From: Mytilus edulis
Lineage: Eukaryota; Mollusca; Bivalvia; Mytilida; Mytilidae
Assembly: GCF_963676685.1 (NCBI RefSeq)
Contig: NC_092344.1
Span: 86,458,749-86,522,748, forward strand
Reading direction: 5' to 3'
Length of the DNA: 64,000 bases
Numbering within the stretch: the stretch's first letter is position 1; every line of letters begins with the position of its first letter. Below are positions 1 to 11,736 of this stretch, piece by piece. Both the position numbers and the translations under genes were made by a program. Under the pieces are notes generated by a model. The model made no database searches and was not told the origin of the DNA. It worked only from the letters and a program-made list of their open reading frames with translations.

Positions 1-304
1 ATGACTTTAATCTATCATTTGCTCTGAAATCTTTAATTGTGCAGTTCTAATATTTCGATAACATAGCTAAACAGATGGGATTTTCTTATTTGTTGGCTCG
101 TTATGTGTATAAGTGTTTATTTTAGTACCAAACCAACAGTTCACGACATAGTGATTCCTTAAGATACGTTGAAAACAAAATGTGTTGATGACCATATGAA
201 ATTAACGGAATGCATACATACAGACAATCACACGTGAACATTAGTTTTATACAATTATCACAAATTGATCTACATTTGAGGGTATATTTCAAATAACTAT
301 ATTT

Positions 305-608
305 AGGGTTGAGAGCTCACAAACATGTTTAACCCCGCCGCATTTTTTCGCCTGTCCCAAGTCAGGGGCCTCTGGCCTTTGTTAGTCTTGTATTATTTTA
401 ATTTTAGTTTCTTGTGTACAATTTGGAAATTAGTATGGCGTTCATTATCACTGGACTAGTATATATTTGTTTAGGGGCCAGCTGAAGGACGCCTCCGGGT
501 ACAGGAATTTCTCGCTACATTGAAGACCTGTTGGTGACCCTCTGCTGTTGTTTTTTATTTGGTCGGGTTGTTGTCTCTTTGACACATTCCCCATTTCCAT
601 TCTCAATT
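305..608 (+). repeat. mussel interspersed repeat, end fragment
   Basis: This segment, from the GAGAGCTCAC stretch to the CATTCTCAATTTTAT end, is non-coding. Its second half (about 480-608) is clearly related to 18855-18995, sharing GGGTACAGGA, TTCTCGCT and TTGTCTCTTTG in the same order. I recognise it as an abundant mussel repeat; class unknown. Confidence 0.6.
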
Positions 609-887
609 TTATCTATGACAGCGTTATCTTTTGGGGTATGTTAAGGATCTTTTAACTTTGGTAAAATGATTGTTTTTATTTTAAAATTTATATTCAAGTA
701 ATATGAAACAGAACGTACAATCACTGTATGATTGGGATATGCAAACAAAAATACAGCGTTATCTTTGTTAATTTTTAATCAACATTTATCATATACTGTA
801 TTTATATAAACTTTCATTTTCGAACCAAATCTGAAATTTCAACCAATTTGATCTAAACTATTATTCTCGCCGTCATTGCAAGTTATA

Positions 888-3800
888 ATGGAATATTCAA
901 AAAGTATTTTCAAATGGTTTGCTTGCCTTGATTTTCTCTTTTATATGTTTGAAGGTAAGCTTCTAAGCTACTTTTGTTTAAATTTTGGCTAATTGCCAAC
1001 ATTTATAACACGGATTAATTCAAAGTGTTGATACAATTTGTCCGCAATTTCTATCCATAAATCAACTTTTCATATCCTCCTACTGGAATATTTGTTATCT
1101 TATTCTTACAATGAGTAGGCTTCAATGATTTTACACTAAGTTGTAAATCGATTATCATTTGGGGTTTCAATGCACTTTGACTTAGTTCTTTTCTTGGCAT
1201 CTTTAACTTTTTAATTCGAGCGTAACTGGTGAGTCTTTTAAAGACAAATGCGCGTGTAGCGTAAAAAATTTTCAACCTGGTAATTCTGATTAGTCTTACC
1301 TTATCATCAGACTGGGATAAGTTTCATTCTGGGAACTTCGTGTAGTATCAACGTATTAAATGTCATTGGTTGTTCTCTGTTATCACAACAGGGAGATATA
1401 TATATTTTACAGTAGACTTTAGGTAGGATTATTTCAGTCATTAGATATAGTTGACAGATTGCTAATAGTATAAACGAAACAAACTAAACTATGAAAACAT
1501 TACATTGACCAATGAACCATAAAAATGAGGTCAAGGTCAGATGATAATTCCAGACAGACTTATACACATTACAATCATTCCATACCATTCCATATAAATA
1601 GTTTACCTATTCTATTGCTTATATATTAAGGGGAAAACAAACCATAAGAACTTGACACTGAGCCATGAAAAGTGAAAATGCCTGCACCAACTCAGGAATA
1701 TGACAGTTGTTATCCTTCGTTTGGCATGTTTCAGTTTTTGATTAAGACATTTGATTAGAGACTTTTCGTTTTGATTTAGACATTTGATTAGAGACTTTTC
1801 GTTTTGAATTTTCCTCAGACTACAGACCTTTTTTTTTTACTAAGGTCATATAAAACATGTCAGACTGGCATGTATATTGTTAAATATTTCCAAACAACAA
1901 AACTAGTTGACCTATATTGCACATAGTATCAGAAAAAAGATCTAAACACAAAAACCTAATTTAAACCACTGAACCATGAAAATGAGGTCAGACACTTCCT
2001 GTCAGTTGGACATGTTCATCTTACAATCATTCCATACACCAAATATATACCTATTGCTTATAACATCTGAGATATGACTTTGACCACGAAAACTTTATCT
2101 AATTAACTGATCAATGAAATGAGATCGAGGTCAGATGAAAACTGTCTGACAGGCACGAGGACCTTGCACGGTACACATATACTAAATATATTTATCCTTT
2201 AACTTAACCATGCAAATGAGGTCAAGGGCAATAGACACATAACAGATGGAAACCTCTTAACATAAGGCACAAAAAAAAAGTATGAAGCATCTAGATCTTC
2301 CACTCGTAAAATAAAAAAAAGCTTATAAGAAGTTAGTTAACGCCGTCGCTTTAGCCACCCGATCACTATTCATATGTCGAGTTTCCTGCTGAAAGATCGA
2401 CATTAAAACTATTTTATAAACCAACTTTGTAGCAATCCTATCTGGCTTCATATGTGAGCGAACAAATTTTAATCAAGATTCCTAAATTTTAAAGTTTGGT
2501 TTTTGTATGTTTTATAGTACGAAGCCTTAGATAGGCAAGGGGAGGTATTAGTGCATATTTTTAAACACCTTTGAGGTCTACCACAGTATGACCTTATACC
2601 AAGTCAGTTTATCTTGACCTGTTTGTGTTTGCCTTTCTTTATATCTTTCTATGTTGGATGTGAATACGGTCATTTATACTGTTATAAAGTTTTTGAAATT
2701 CATGTAATCTCTGTTATGCATTTCTTGATTATTTTTCCAGAAATAAATGATATATGTGTCTAAAACCAATAAAAATTGTTAATCACTATTTTTTTTTCAG
2801 AAGCGGGAGCCCTTCGTAGTGGCCGTAATAACGGGGATAATCATTATTCATCTGATCACAAATATAGATCAGCGACTGTGTAAGTTTTATGTGCCCTTTC
2901 TAGCTACCACAAGTATTGTATTTTTTATCAAAACAGATAACTTGTTTTACCACTACTTGGTCCCACTTGTCCTACGGGTCTATTTATCATTAACTAGTGT
3001 CATATTTGCCAAAAACAAATACTTCAGAACCGGTATCGGGTATAATATGTGATGCCATTACCATCTGACACATGTTATAACTGCATATTAAAAAACACTT
3101 CTAGCAGGCTGATGTAAATGTACACTATATGTTCGATATACAAATTATTTTATGATAATGAGTAGGTGACCTCGGTTGTCCAGTGGGCTGAGTAGTCGAA
3201 CTACTATATCACTAGCCTGTCAACACTGAGAGTTCGGATACCGAACGTAACAAATGAACTCGACTACAATCATAATTGACTAGGACTGTCAGTTTTCTAT
3301 TCGAAAGTTGATGGTTCTCTCCGGGAACTTAAAAAACCTGACTGCCACGAAACAGCCCAAAAGTATTTAAAGTTGCTTTAAAACGCACAATCTATCACTT
3401 GCGCTTTTAGCTAAGAGCTTTGCATTGTATTAACGTGTTTTTTCCAGATCAACAGCTGCATTATGGGGATATGTAATTGGACCAATTATAGTTATTGTTA
3501 TTTGTATGGTCTGTTGTTGTTATTGGCGACGTAAGAGAAGCTCGTATGAACACATAGAACAGACTAAGCGGTTAACAGCAGCAATACCAAGAATGACATC
3601 AACAGGTTTGTTATTCAGTGTAAATTCCTCATTCTAATTAATATCCGTCCAACGGGTTTGCGTTCTTGTCCTCCATGGCGGTCAATTCATTGTAAATTCA
3701 TCATTCCAATGTACTTCCAACACATTTTTTTGTTTTTGTCACCAATAGCATCGATCCACCCATAGTGGCCTGTTAATTATAAATACATCATTATTACGTC

Positions 3801-5519
3801 CCACCGACAGGTTTCTTTTCTTGTCCTCCGTGGCGGTTAATTCATTGCAAATGCATCATTCTAATGTACTTCCAACACGTTTGTTTTCTTGTCACCCATA
3901 GTGGTCTGTTAATTGTAAATGCATCATTATTATGTCCTACTAATCGGTTTTCCTTTCTTGTCCTCTATGGCGGTCAATAATTCATTTTAAATGCATCATT
4001 CTAATGTACTTCCAACACGTTTGTTTTCTTGTCACCCATAGCATCGATTCACCCATAGTGGTCTGTTAAATGTAAATGCATCATTTTTCTGTCCCACCAA
4101 CAGGTTTCCTTTCTTGTCATCCTTTGTGGTCTCTTCGTTGTAAATTCGTCATTCTAATATCCGTCCAAAAGGATTGCTTGTTTGTCCTCCATGGCCGTCA
4201 ATTCATTGTAACTTCATTATTATAATGTCCCTACAACATATTGTCTTTTTTCTACTCCATATATGTTTGTTTGCCAAAAACTGATCATGCCAATGTACGT
4301 GTAACAGGTTTGCTTTCTTGTCCCCCATAGTAGTTGATTCTCTGTAAATGAGTCATTTTTATGATCCTCCATAGGTTTTCTTTCTTGTTATCCTTTATGG
4401 TTATTCATTGAAAATTCATCGTTCTAATATCCCTCAAACGGGTTTGCAAATTAAGCCAATGACAAATCTATAGAAGGGTTGTCCGATCTCGTAAGTTTAT
4501 TGAACGACTTGATACAACAGGATACTAATGCATTATTAATCATCTTAATGTGTCTGTCCCTACCATGAGCCTATAAGAATGTTGTTGTCTTTTGGGACCG
4601 TCTAGATTTTTGTTTTCGTTTATGGCAGTGCAATGAATAATACCTTCTGTTTTCTCTTTTAAATGGTTCCGTTCCACATTTATTCAGTTCGAAACCTTTT
4701 CGGCATGGTTATCTTTAGTTGTTCGAGTCTTCGGCATGTGGCCTGTCACAGATAATTGTCTAATTCACAATCATTCTTAATCTCCTTTGTCATATTTGTA
4801 TAATCTGTTCTGGAAATAAAATAAAGAAATTTGGTATGTGAAATGTGGTATTTTTTTATCACTTTAATAGTATAATTGCTATACGTCTGAAGCGCTTTTC
4901 TAAATTAACAGTCAACAGAAAAGTTCGAAAACCTTTAGAATTTTGTTGTCAAGATCGAGTTGTTATCTTTGTCATTTGGATGCTTTCTCGTTGACTTCAT
5001 TATAGGTTTTACTTTGTAAATACAGCTGTATCATAAACCACGCCTCTTTTGGTGAGATATATAATATTCATACATATTTTGTCTTGGTTTTTCGTACTAT
5101 AATTCCAAGATATGATCTCTATGTTTCACCTCATAGAGACATAGCTTGTTATGCACATGGTAGGCGGTGAAATTGAATCCTGTGTAAGACATAAATTGAC
5201 GGTAGGGGAAGTGCAGTATTAAAGCATAAGTTTAAACTCTAAGAAGTTCGAGGCATATAAATGTTGAAAATATGCCGCACATATCTAGTATATATTTTTT
5301 TTTCACGAAACTTTATAGAAAAAAAGGCACAAAGGGAGTTCCTTTGGGAAACTGCATTGTCTATATTAACAGAAATGCAACCTATACGTACATGAATACA
5401 ATGCTTTTTTTACAGATAAAAGAAAGGAACCAATAGTAATGTTTAGTTGTCATTCCAATCAACAACGACTTAATTCTTCACCAGCTCCGCCAATAGAAGA
5501 TAGCGGTTTCCATGAATGA
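888..5519 (+). CDS. small single-pass type I membrane protein, four exons, function unknown
   Basis: I do not recognise this gene. Four exons join with matching phases: 888-954 (ATG, donor GTAAGC), 2801-2879 (acceptor TTTTTTTCAG, donor GTAAGT), 3448-3605 (acceptor TTTTTCCAG, donor GTTTGT) and 5416-5519 (acceptor TTTTACAG, stop TGA). The sum is 408 nt, or 135 residues plus stop. Residues 1-22 are hydrophobic and could be a signal peptide. Residues 23-49 form a short polar ectodomain rich in Ser, Asn and Asp. Residues 55-75 are a membrane segment ending in a Cys cluster (CMVCCCYW), followed by basic WRRKR, which predicts a cytosolic tail of about 60 residues with Tyr82 and a Pro-rich end (SSPAPPIED). 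The Cys cluster beside the membrane could be palmitoylated (inference). The first exon is the least certain; additional small exons in the 1.8-kb first intron are possible. Confidence 0.55.
1480..2400 (-). repeat. mussel interspersed repeat, reverse copy of the 60.4-61.3 kb repeat
   Basis: The stretch repeats 'accatgaaaatgaggtca' motifs that are the reverse complement of the 'tgacctcattttcatggt' motifs at 60.6-61.3 kb. Its right end (about 2340-2395, GCCGTCGCTTTAGCCACCC then ATGTCGAG) is the reverse complement of the start of that copy. It lies in intron 1 of the membrane-protein gene. No open frame. Confidence 0.65.
3160..3410 (+). repeat. tRNA-derived SINE-like repeat
   Basis: The 5' part has a tRNA-like layout: a box-A-like GTGGGCTGAGTAG near 3182 and a box-B-like GAGTTCGGATACC near 3230, followed by an unrelated body with CTCTCCGGGAACT. 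It is too degenerate to be a functional tRNA gene. It sits in intron 2 of the membrane-protein gene. SINE status is inferred. Confidence 0.45.
3606..4447 (+). repeat. minisatellite starting at the 5' splice site of intron 3
   Basis: About twelve diverged units of roughly 65-88 bp run from the first base of the intron to about 4447. Each unit holds a core like 'gtaaatgcatcattctaatg' and ends CCAACAG or CCAACACG before GTTTG or GTTTC. The exon itself ends TCAACAG before GTTTG, so unit boundary and splice donor coincide. The variation between units suggests an old array. Confidence 0.75.
4448..5415. other. rest of intron 3, nothing recognised
   Basis: AT-rich intronic sequence after the minisatellite. 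I see no exon, RNA gene or inverted-repeat element before the acceptor at 5415. Confidence 0.4.
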
Positions 5520-6749
5520 CATGCAATCAACATGTACAATCATCCTTATATATAAACTATAAAAGACGTGTTTGTCACGGTTTACTTTAGAAGAAAAAAC
5601 TTACGACCATGAAAACAAACATGTCTGGAACCGACTGCAAACAGATTGATAAAATTGTATTGAATGATAGTCTTGATCAACAAAATGCTCTAGCATTTGC
5701 GTTTACTTTCATAATTATGTGTTAATTCAAACTGTTTAGGTGTGAAAGTTTATAAGAAATATAAAAGCAATATAGCATAACTTGGAGGTGCATATGATAG
5801 AAGTAGTAAAATGTAAACGTGTTTTGCTGAGTCTAGTTTGATATTCTAGAATGATAATCAATCAATTAACAGATTTTCTTCTGATAACAGAAGACCTTGG
5901 AATCTAGCCCCTCACATTTGCCTTTTTAACTTTTTTTATTTTAACGTCACTGACGAGTCTTTTGCAGACGAAACGCCAGTCTGATGAACACAATTTTAAG
6001 CATGGGGTCTTTGATGAGTTTATTGTCAAATAAAACAAATAGCACTTGCAGTCGGAAGTAATTTCGTTATTTTTTACTTATTTCAATGCTTTATTTCGTA
6101 GCAGTCAATTGCAATGGTTTTTACATAATATTTTTTCAGTAATTAATTCGCGTTTCCGTTTTAAAGAACTTGTGCATCTTATTCATATTTTTTTTTTGAA
6201 CTAACATCCTAGAATTAAATATTTTGTTTCTTTCTGTGATTTGTTCTAAATAAAAAAAAACTTATATTTATTTTCCATTATTTTCATACGTGTATTTGAA
6301 TTATTGCTTGTGTCTACTAAATTAAAAAAAAAACTGTGCACTTTTAGAAAAGGTTTCGGTTTAAGCAGATGGCAAGATAAGTTTGATTTAACGTGAAGAC
6401 CCACAAATAAATTACCAGTCAAGTGATTCAAGCAAACATTTATGAAGAAGCATTAAAAACACCAACCGATCAAACGTTTGAATATTAAAGTCTTTGTGGT
6501 TTGGTCATGGATGATACATGTATCAAAAATACTCGTATCGTTATTCTAATTTCAAATTTTATATCATTTATGTATCTATACCAGGAGAGCGTATTTTCTA
6601 AAGAAGCTTCAGTTATTTTTTTCTATTTACCAATAAATACGTTAAACATAATGGTGTGCCATCTTGTAACCCATTGCCGCTCCATAAATATTTAAAAGGT
6701 GATCTCAATCAAAGGTGTCATTGTGAGCGTTTAAACCAGACATCCAGTA

Positions 6750-6821
6750 GGGCTTCTTAATTTGTTATTGGTCAAATATAGTATGCGCAGAATACAAATG
6801 ACCAATAACAAATCAGGAAGA
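6750..6821. repeat. short inverted repeat (hairpin)
   Basis: Arms 'cttaatttgttattggtca' and 'tgaccaataacaaatcagg' are near-perfect reverse complements around a loop of about 26 bp. Probably a small foldback element. Confidence 0.6.
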
Positions 6822-7134
6822 CCTATTGGTTGGACTTAGAATAATTCTGGATTTTTATATTTTAACCTTTGTCAGCATGTTGATAAGTACTTACCATCTC
6901 AGACCAAAGACATTTCTATTTTCTATAAGAAAAACGCAAACCTTATATCCTCCTACTGTCGACAGTAATTTTAGGAGTCATACTTGGGAAACTTTAGGAG
7001 GAAATTAAGGGGATAAATTTGGGAGACTTTGGAAGACTATTTTGGAGTAAATATATTTTCTTTAGTATTAAAGAAATAGATTGTCTTGGTGAAAATCATA
7101 ACAAGTTATGCTGATAGAAACTTGAAATAGATGT

Positions 7135-7430
7135 TTTTGATTTAAGGCTACATACTTTTATGGGTGTTCTTTTATTGAGACCCTTCTAAGCCTGAGTGAG
7201 CTATACGCTAATGATAGTTTTTAAACTAGTCGAAATTTACATAGTGGTTACTCTGGATTGTTGATAGTTATTTTGAATAGATATTGTTAATTTAAGGCTA
7301 CATACTTATATGTGTTCTTTTATTGAGACCCTTTGTAAGCCCAATTGAGCTATATGCTATAAAACTGTAATTGTTTAACTAGTTGGAGGTAACACTTAGA
7401 GTTGTGACTCTGGTTTGTTGTTTACATTAA
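7135..7430 (+). repeat. tandem duplication of about 150 bp
   Basis: Two consecutive diverged copies share 'tttaaggctacatactt', 'gttcttttattgagaccc' and 'gagctata' in the same order, the first at about 7141-7260 and the second at about 7288-7410. Confidence 0.6.
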
Positions 7431-8021
7431 ATAAGATAGACCAACCATGCCGGGAGCCTGTACAGCCATTCTTCTCCGCCATTTTACTTATAAATAAATA
7501 ATTCGAACTCTTATATGCTATGTCTGCTGTATCTTTTATTGCTAAATAATACGCAACCTAGATAGACCTCTAGAGTCTAGTTTAACGAAGATGTAAAGTG
7601 TCTTGGTTCGACGGTATTCCAATTAGACGTCGGGCCTTACATTATACAGCAAATCATCATACCAATTAAATTCCTATCCCCATATATAGCGTGTCTTATT
7701 CGTATTTGGCAAAACCTTTGGGATTTTTTTTTAAAAGCGTATTTGATAAGACCTACCTAGTGTTTTAATTGTATCTTTCTAATGCGATAAGTTTGGTGCG
7801 GATGAACGCTCGTCTGGTGTATAATTTGTGTTTTCTGGTATCTTTGATGAATTTGTATTGCTGTAAATAGTTTACCGCAAATTTTCTGGTAGTGGGACTT
7901 TATAACAACTCATGATTATACTTGGAATTTTTCGTCACAATAACAAGTCTGCCAGTTCATATAAAATTTGGAAAAAAATCTACGTTTAAAATGTTATAAC
8001 TTACAAACAATATAGATATAG

Positions 8022-8746
8022 GGTCCTACTAAAATGCGCCCGGGAGCGCCTGGGTAAAGAAAAAGCGCCCGGGGAAAAGAAAAAACGTCCGGAGAAGAAA
8101 ATATAGCGCCCGGGGAACAGAAAAAGCGCCCGGGGGAAATATATAGATCTTTTATTGGCATGAGACAAATTTGTTAAGTCATGAACATTGATTTTTTTTA
8201 ATTTTAGACAAGTAATTTACAAATTCAGATAATAGACATTTGTAATAAAGCACAAATACAAGTATGAATATTTCAATTTTAACAATAATATATGAATACT
8301 TTTCGAAAGATTGATAATAATGGATCACAGTTTATGCGGAAGATTTATAAAATGTAAGACATCAAAAGACATGTTTTTCAAAAACGATATCAAAATGAAA
8401 AATGTATAAGACAACCCAAATTTCACAGATAAATATTAATTTAATCAAAATTAAAATTAAAAGAGGTACACATAATAAATCAGCACATGAAAAAAAGCAG
8501 TACTATACATGTACCGTAGTTAAAACAAGGGGGCAAAAAACAGGTGTTTGGTTTAAATTTAAGCATCGTACATTTATATTAAGGACAAAACAAGCAATTA
8601 TTAGTTATTTTTTAAGGAAAAAAAATATTGTTATAAAATATTATTATTTTTTTCTCCCGGGCACTAATTTTTTTCTCCGGGCGCTAATTTTCCTTCTCCG
8701 GGCGCTTTTTCTTTTCCCGAGCGTTCCGGGCGCTTTTTAGTAGGGC
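8022..8746. mobile_element. non-autonomous inverted-repeat element with iterated GCGCCCGGGG motif
   Basis: Left end GGGTCCTACTAAAATGCGCC and right end GGCGCTTTTTAGTAGGGCC are imperfect reverse complements. Inside both ends the motif GCGCCCGGGG is repeated several times (left 8037-8140, right 8655-8735), mostly in opposite orientations. The roughly 510-bp centre is AT-rich and has no transposase. An open frame over its right half is not convincing. Target duplication unclear. Confidence 0.7.
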
Positions 8747-8929
8747 CGAGATAAATCCTCTTGACTGTCCAATCTGGCCTGCTGGAATATGGATTTGTAC
8801 GTGGTTTTTAACATTTTTTCAACAAGACAACAATTAAAATAGACGTCCAAACAGCTTAACAGTTAACAAAACAGTTCAATTCACTTCATTGATAAGTTGT
8901 AACAATTCCTTAGTGTGGAATATGGTAAA

Positions 8930-10060
8930 GCATTCAGGCAGGCAAAGCAGTTTTCCCTAATCATTACAGCCAAATTTAGTTTGTTCAAGTCTTCCCCTGC
9001 GAATGCCACATTGAATGTTCTGCGACTAATCATTTTGTAATATTTAAAGTAAGGGAATGCTATAGATGATTATTGCCCATAAGGAAGTTTAGAAGCATTG
9101 AATTTGGCCATTTCAAGTAGAATAAAGAGACCCCTCTTACTCCATTTGATTATTTTGTGACTCCCAATAATACTGGTAAAATTTGCAACAGCTTTTGGAC
9201 ACACAGTTTTGCCTCGAGAAATCATCTGCATTGGTCTCAGCACTTTGGCTTACTGTTGTCATGTATTGTTTACAAGAAATTTACATTTTTTACGACTTTC
9301 CAATCTGTAGCCACAAGACATTCTTTCTGGTGGAATTTCATATCTCCAAGTTGATTTAAGCCTTCGGAGCGTTTACACATTGTCAACATGTAGGACCCTT
9401 CTGTTGATACGGACAGTTCCACAAGCTGCTGTATCGTAATTTTCAAATAAGTCTACAAAAAGTTCTGGGCTTGAAAAAGTAATTGTCTGTGTCGACATTG
9501 TACCCTTTACCTTCTGTGTGTGCTTCCTGAAGACACCTTTTCACAACATTACTGGTAAGGTGTAATTGAAAAGTTGCAAGTCTCCCTGTTCATGTCTATA
9601 AACGATATATGGAAACTTTGAGACTCGGCTAGCATCCACACTTTTACTCTCCGTTTATGTGGCCTTGAATACATTTTTTTTTTTAAATTGAACTCTACCT
9701 TTAAACGGTATGATACCCTTTGTCTACAAGTCGTTTCTTTAATGGTTAAAGCAGGCATTGACGTGATCAATCAGGTGTTTGACCATTTAAAACAAGGGTC
9801 ATAATTTTCAGCACCTGGTAATGGCTTTAGCTCTGAATTTGCAAAGTGGAGATATCTGAGTGAAACTGTCACGACTTATGGTGTTTGGAAATACAGGAGT
9901 ATCAGTTGACCAGTACATTTTGGTACATGGTTTCCCATCAACATCCATTTGGAAACAGAGGCCAAAAAAGTATTCATTTCAGCAACTTGGGGTCTTTTCC
10001 ATGCCATTTTGTTTTGATTTGAGTGTTGCTCTTTTTTTACTTTAGGGCATAGTGGTCACT
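8930..10060 (-). pseudogene. piggyBac-like (PGBD) transposase relic
   Basis: Read on the minus strand, broken frames give fragments in piggyBac order. FFGLCFQMD, then YWSTDTPVFPNTISRDSF, lies at about 9870-9990 (family pattern YWSTDP...SRDRF). RPHKRRVKVWMLAES follows near 9640, YNVDTDNYFF near 9490 and AACGTVRINR near 9420. KVVKNVNFLVNNT is near 9280, and WSKRGLFILLEMAKFNASKL near 9100. These match the catalytic region and C-terminal domain of piggyBac transposases. Several stops and frameshifts, and missing segments near 9800, mean it cannot encode an active enzyme. I did not identify its terminal repeats or a TTAA target duplication. Family assignment rests on motif recognition, not alignment. 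Confidence 0.75.
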
Positions 10061-10285
10061 TTCGTCAATCAAATTTTCAATAAGCATGCCAGTTACGAAA
10101 AGATTTAATAAAGACCATTGTCTTATGGGATGATTCTAGTTGGCCCTGAGATTCCAGAAGGTGTGATAAAGTGAGGCATTCTTGATCTTAGTACACAATA
10201 TTTCAAGCTAACCATTAAGACTTAACCGGCATCACGGGCATGCCCAGGAATACCATCATTGCCATCAATGTCTGATGTAGGACCG

Positions 10286-10600
10286 TCGAAGTGGTTAACG
10301 CATCCAACTACTATCAAAAAGGTTCCTGGTTTGATCCCCGTTCCGGTGTGAAAATTTCAATGAATGAATTTGTGACTCTCCCTCGTCATCATTTGCAAGT
10401 ATGGTCTTCAGAAACGATGATAGTCCGTCGCAAGGGGACAGTAAATTGCTGACCTGTGTTAAGAGAGAGCCATATCTCTTGCACGTAAAAAAAACACCCA
10501 TGTAGATTTTGAAAAAGAGCAGGGTAATGCCTCTACAAGGCAACACTTGCACCCTCAAAGTGGAAAGGAATTAATATAAAATACAATAACTTCCCCCCCC
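10286..10600 (+). repeat. tRNA-derived SINE
   Basis: The head (10290-10345) looks like a decayed tRNA: box-A-like GTGGTTAACGCA and box-B-like GGTTTGATCCCC. The body (10370-10560, GACTCTCCCTCGTCATCATT through CCTCTACAAGGCAACACTTG) resembles a SINE body I know as widespread in bivalves. The 3' end is AT-rich, then a C-run. It is not a functional tRNA gene, since the acceptor stem does not pair. Confidence 0.65.
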
Positions 10601-10611
10601 CCCCAAAATAC

Positions 10612-10940
10612 ATAATAAACCAGATGCTCCGCAGGGTGCAGCTTTATACGACCGCAGAGGTTGAACCCTGAACGGTTGGGGCAAGTATGGACACAACATT
10701 CAAGCTGGATTCAGCTCTATATTTGGATTGTGATTAAACAGTCCGATATGCGGTTTAAATAGAACAAAAGAATTCGACCTCTTGTGTTTAGAAGGTAGAA
10801 AGGTGAAATGAACTTTGTATACGGTTGTCAAGATGTCACAAAAGTTACTTTCCGTAAAGTCATTATAAATATTTTCATTCACGTTGTTTACTTTTAATAT
10901 TGTACAATTGTTAACAATGCAACTTGCAAACAATCGTTTT
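10612..10940 (+). repeat. mussel repeat, 5'-end fragment (TTTATACGACCGCAGAGGTT family)
   Basis: It begins GATGCTCCGCAGGGTGCAGC and continues TTATACGACCGCAGAGGTTG and GTATGGACACAACATTCAAG. 17041-17165 is a diverged relative, sharing the order CAGAGGTT, TATGGACACAA and TTTGGATTG. Its TTATACGACCGC is the reverse complement of GCGGTCGTATAA ending the long repeat near 16694. Confidence 0.6.
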
Positions 10941-11736
10941 TAAAACGACCATAAGTCAAGCTGTTACGTCATTTAGGGGGTCTCCTTAAAAACTGCTACT
11001 TTTTTTTGCCCGACATAGAAAAAATCTGGGGAAAATTTCAAAAATTTAGAAATGAATTGTCAATCGTTTAAGACCATTCCCAAAGTGGCACACCTAAAAT
11101 TGACATTTGGACGCAATTTCAAAGTTGGATATTATATATCGGGGTTTTGTTAATTAATTTACGCATCGAACACACCCGTCCTATATATGTAACATCACAT
11201 GACTTTTAAGTGATTAAAACTATTTCTTTTTAAACAATATTTGCATGTCTGACATGTTTTTTTCTTAAACAATTACATTTACACCGACAGTCATAATTTC
11301 TGTATTATTTTAAAAAGTTTTGTTACACATTTTGTTACATCTTAGTTTATACAGTAACCCGGATTGGTTGATCATTGTGAAGTTGCATATATTTATATCG
11401 TTGTATTCCTTTTGTTTGTGTTAACCAATTGTCGTTCGGAATTATTTTTTATACATCATTTATTGATCTTGCAATTTCTTGTAATTTAGTTTGCGTCTTA
11501 TTTCTTTGGTGTCATATTTTGCGATGTTTGTGTTCGATCATACAGTATAAGTCGGTAGTTGCCCGCGAATGGATTTTTTTTTAAATTTCTTGTGACTCTT
11601 TGCGTCTTATTTGTTGATTGCAGTTGGTTTTTGTTTTGTGTCGTGTGATTTTGTTTTTGTTTTGATGTGTTTGCATCTTAGATTGGGATTGCACTGAGTT
11701 ATTTCATGATTTCTTTTGTGCTATATTTTCGATAAA
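10941..11736. other. gene-free AT-rich stretch
   Basis: No coding, RNA or terminal-repeat structure recognised. Confidence 0.35.

Larger units (their letters stand above)
5520..8021. other. gene-free spacer with small repeats
   Basis: The 3' flank of the membrane-protein gene. About 5935-6030 holds a mussel repeat (GACGAGTCTTTTGCAGACGA), related to diverged copies near 1210-1275 and 7785-7855. A hairpin and a tandem duplication are listed separately. The short open frames here show no recognisable protein. Confidence 0.4.

Noticed and set aside
3606-4447. CRISPR-like array of repeats and spacers
   Set aside because: Units vary in length and sequence throughout, there is no constant repeat with unique spacers, and the setting is a eukaryotic intron.
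10286-10360. functional tRNA gene
   Set aside because: Box A and B resemble tRNA, but no acceptor stem pairs and a SINE body follows.
10700-10933. 77-residue minus-strand open frame as a gene
   Set aside because: It lies inside a mussel repeat and shows no domain or splice context.
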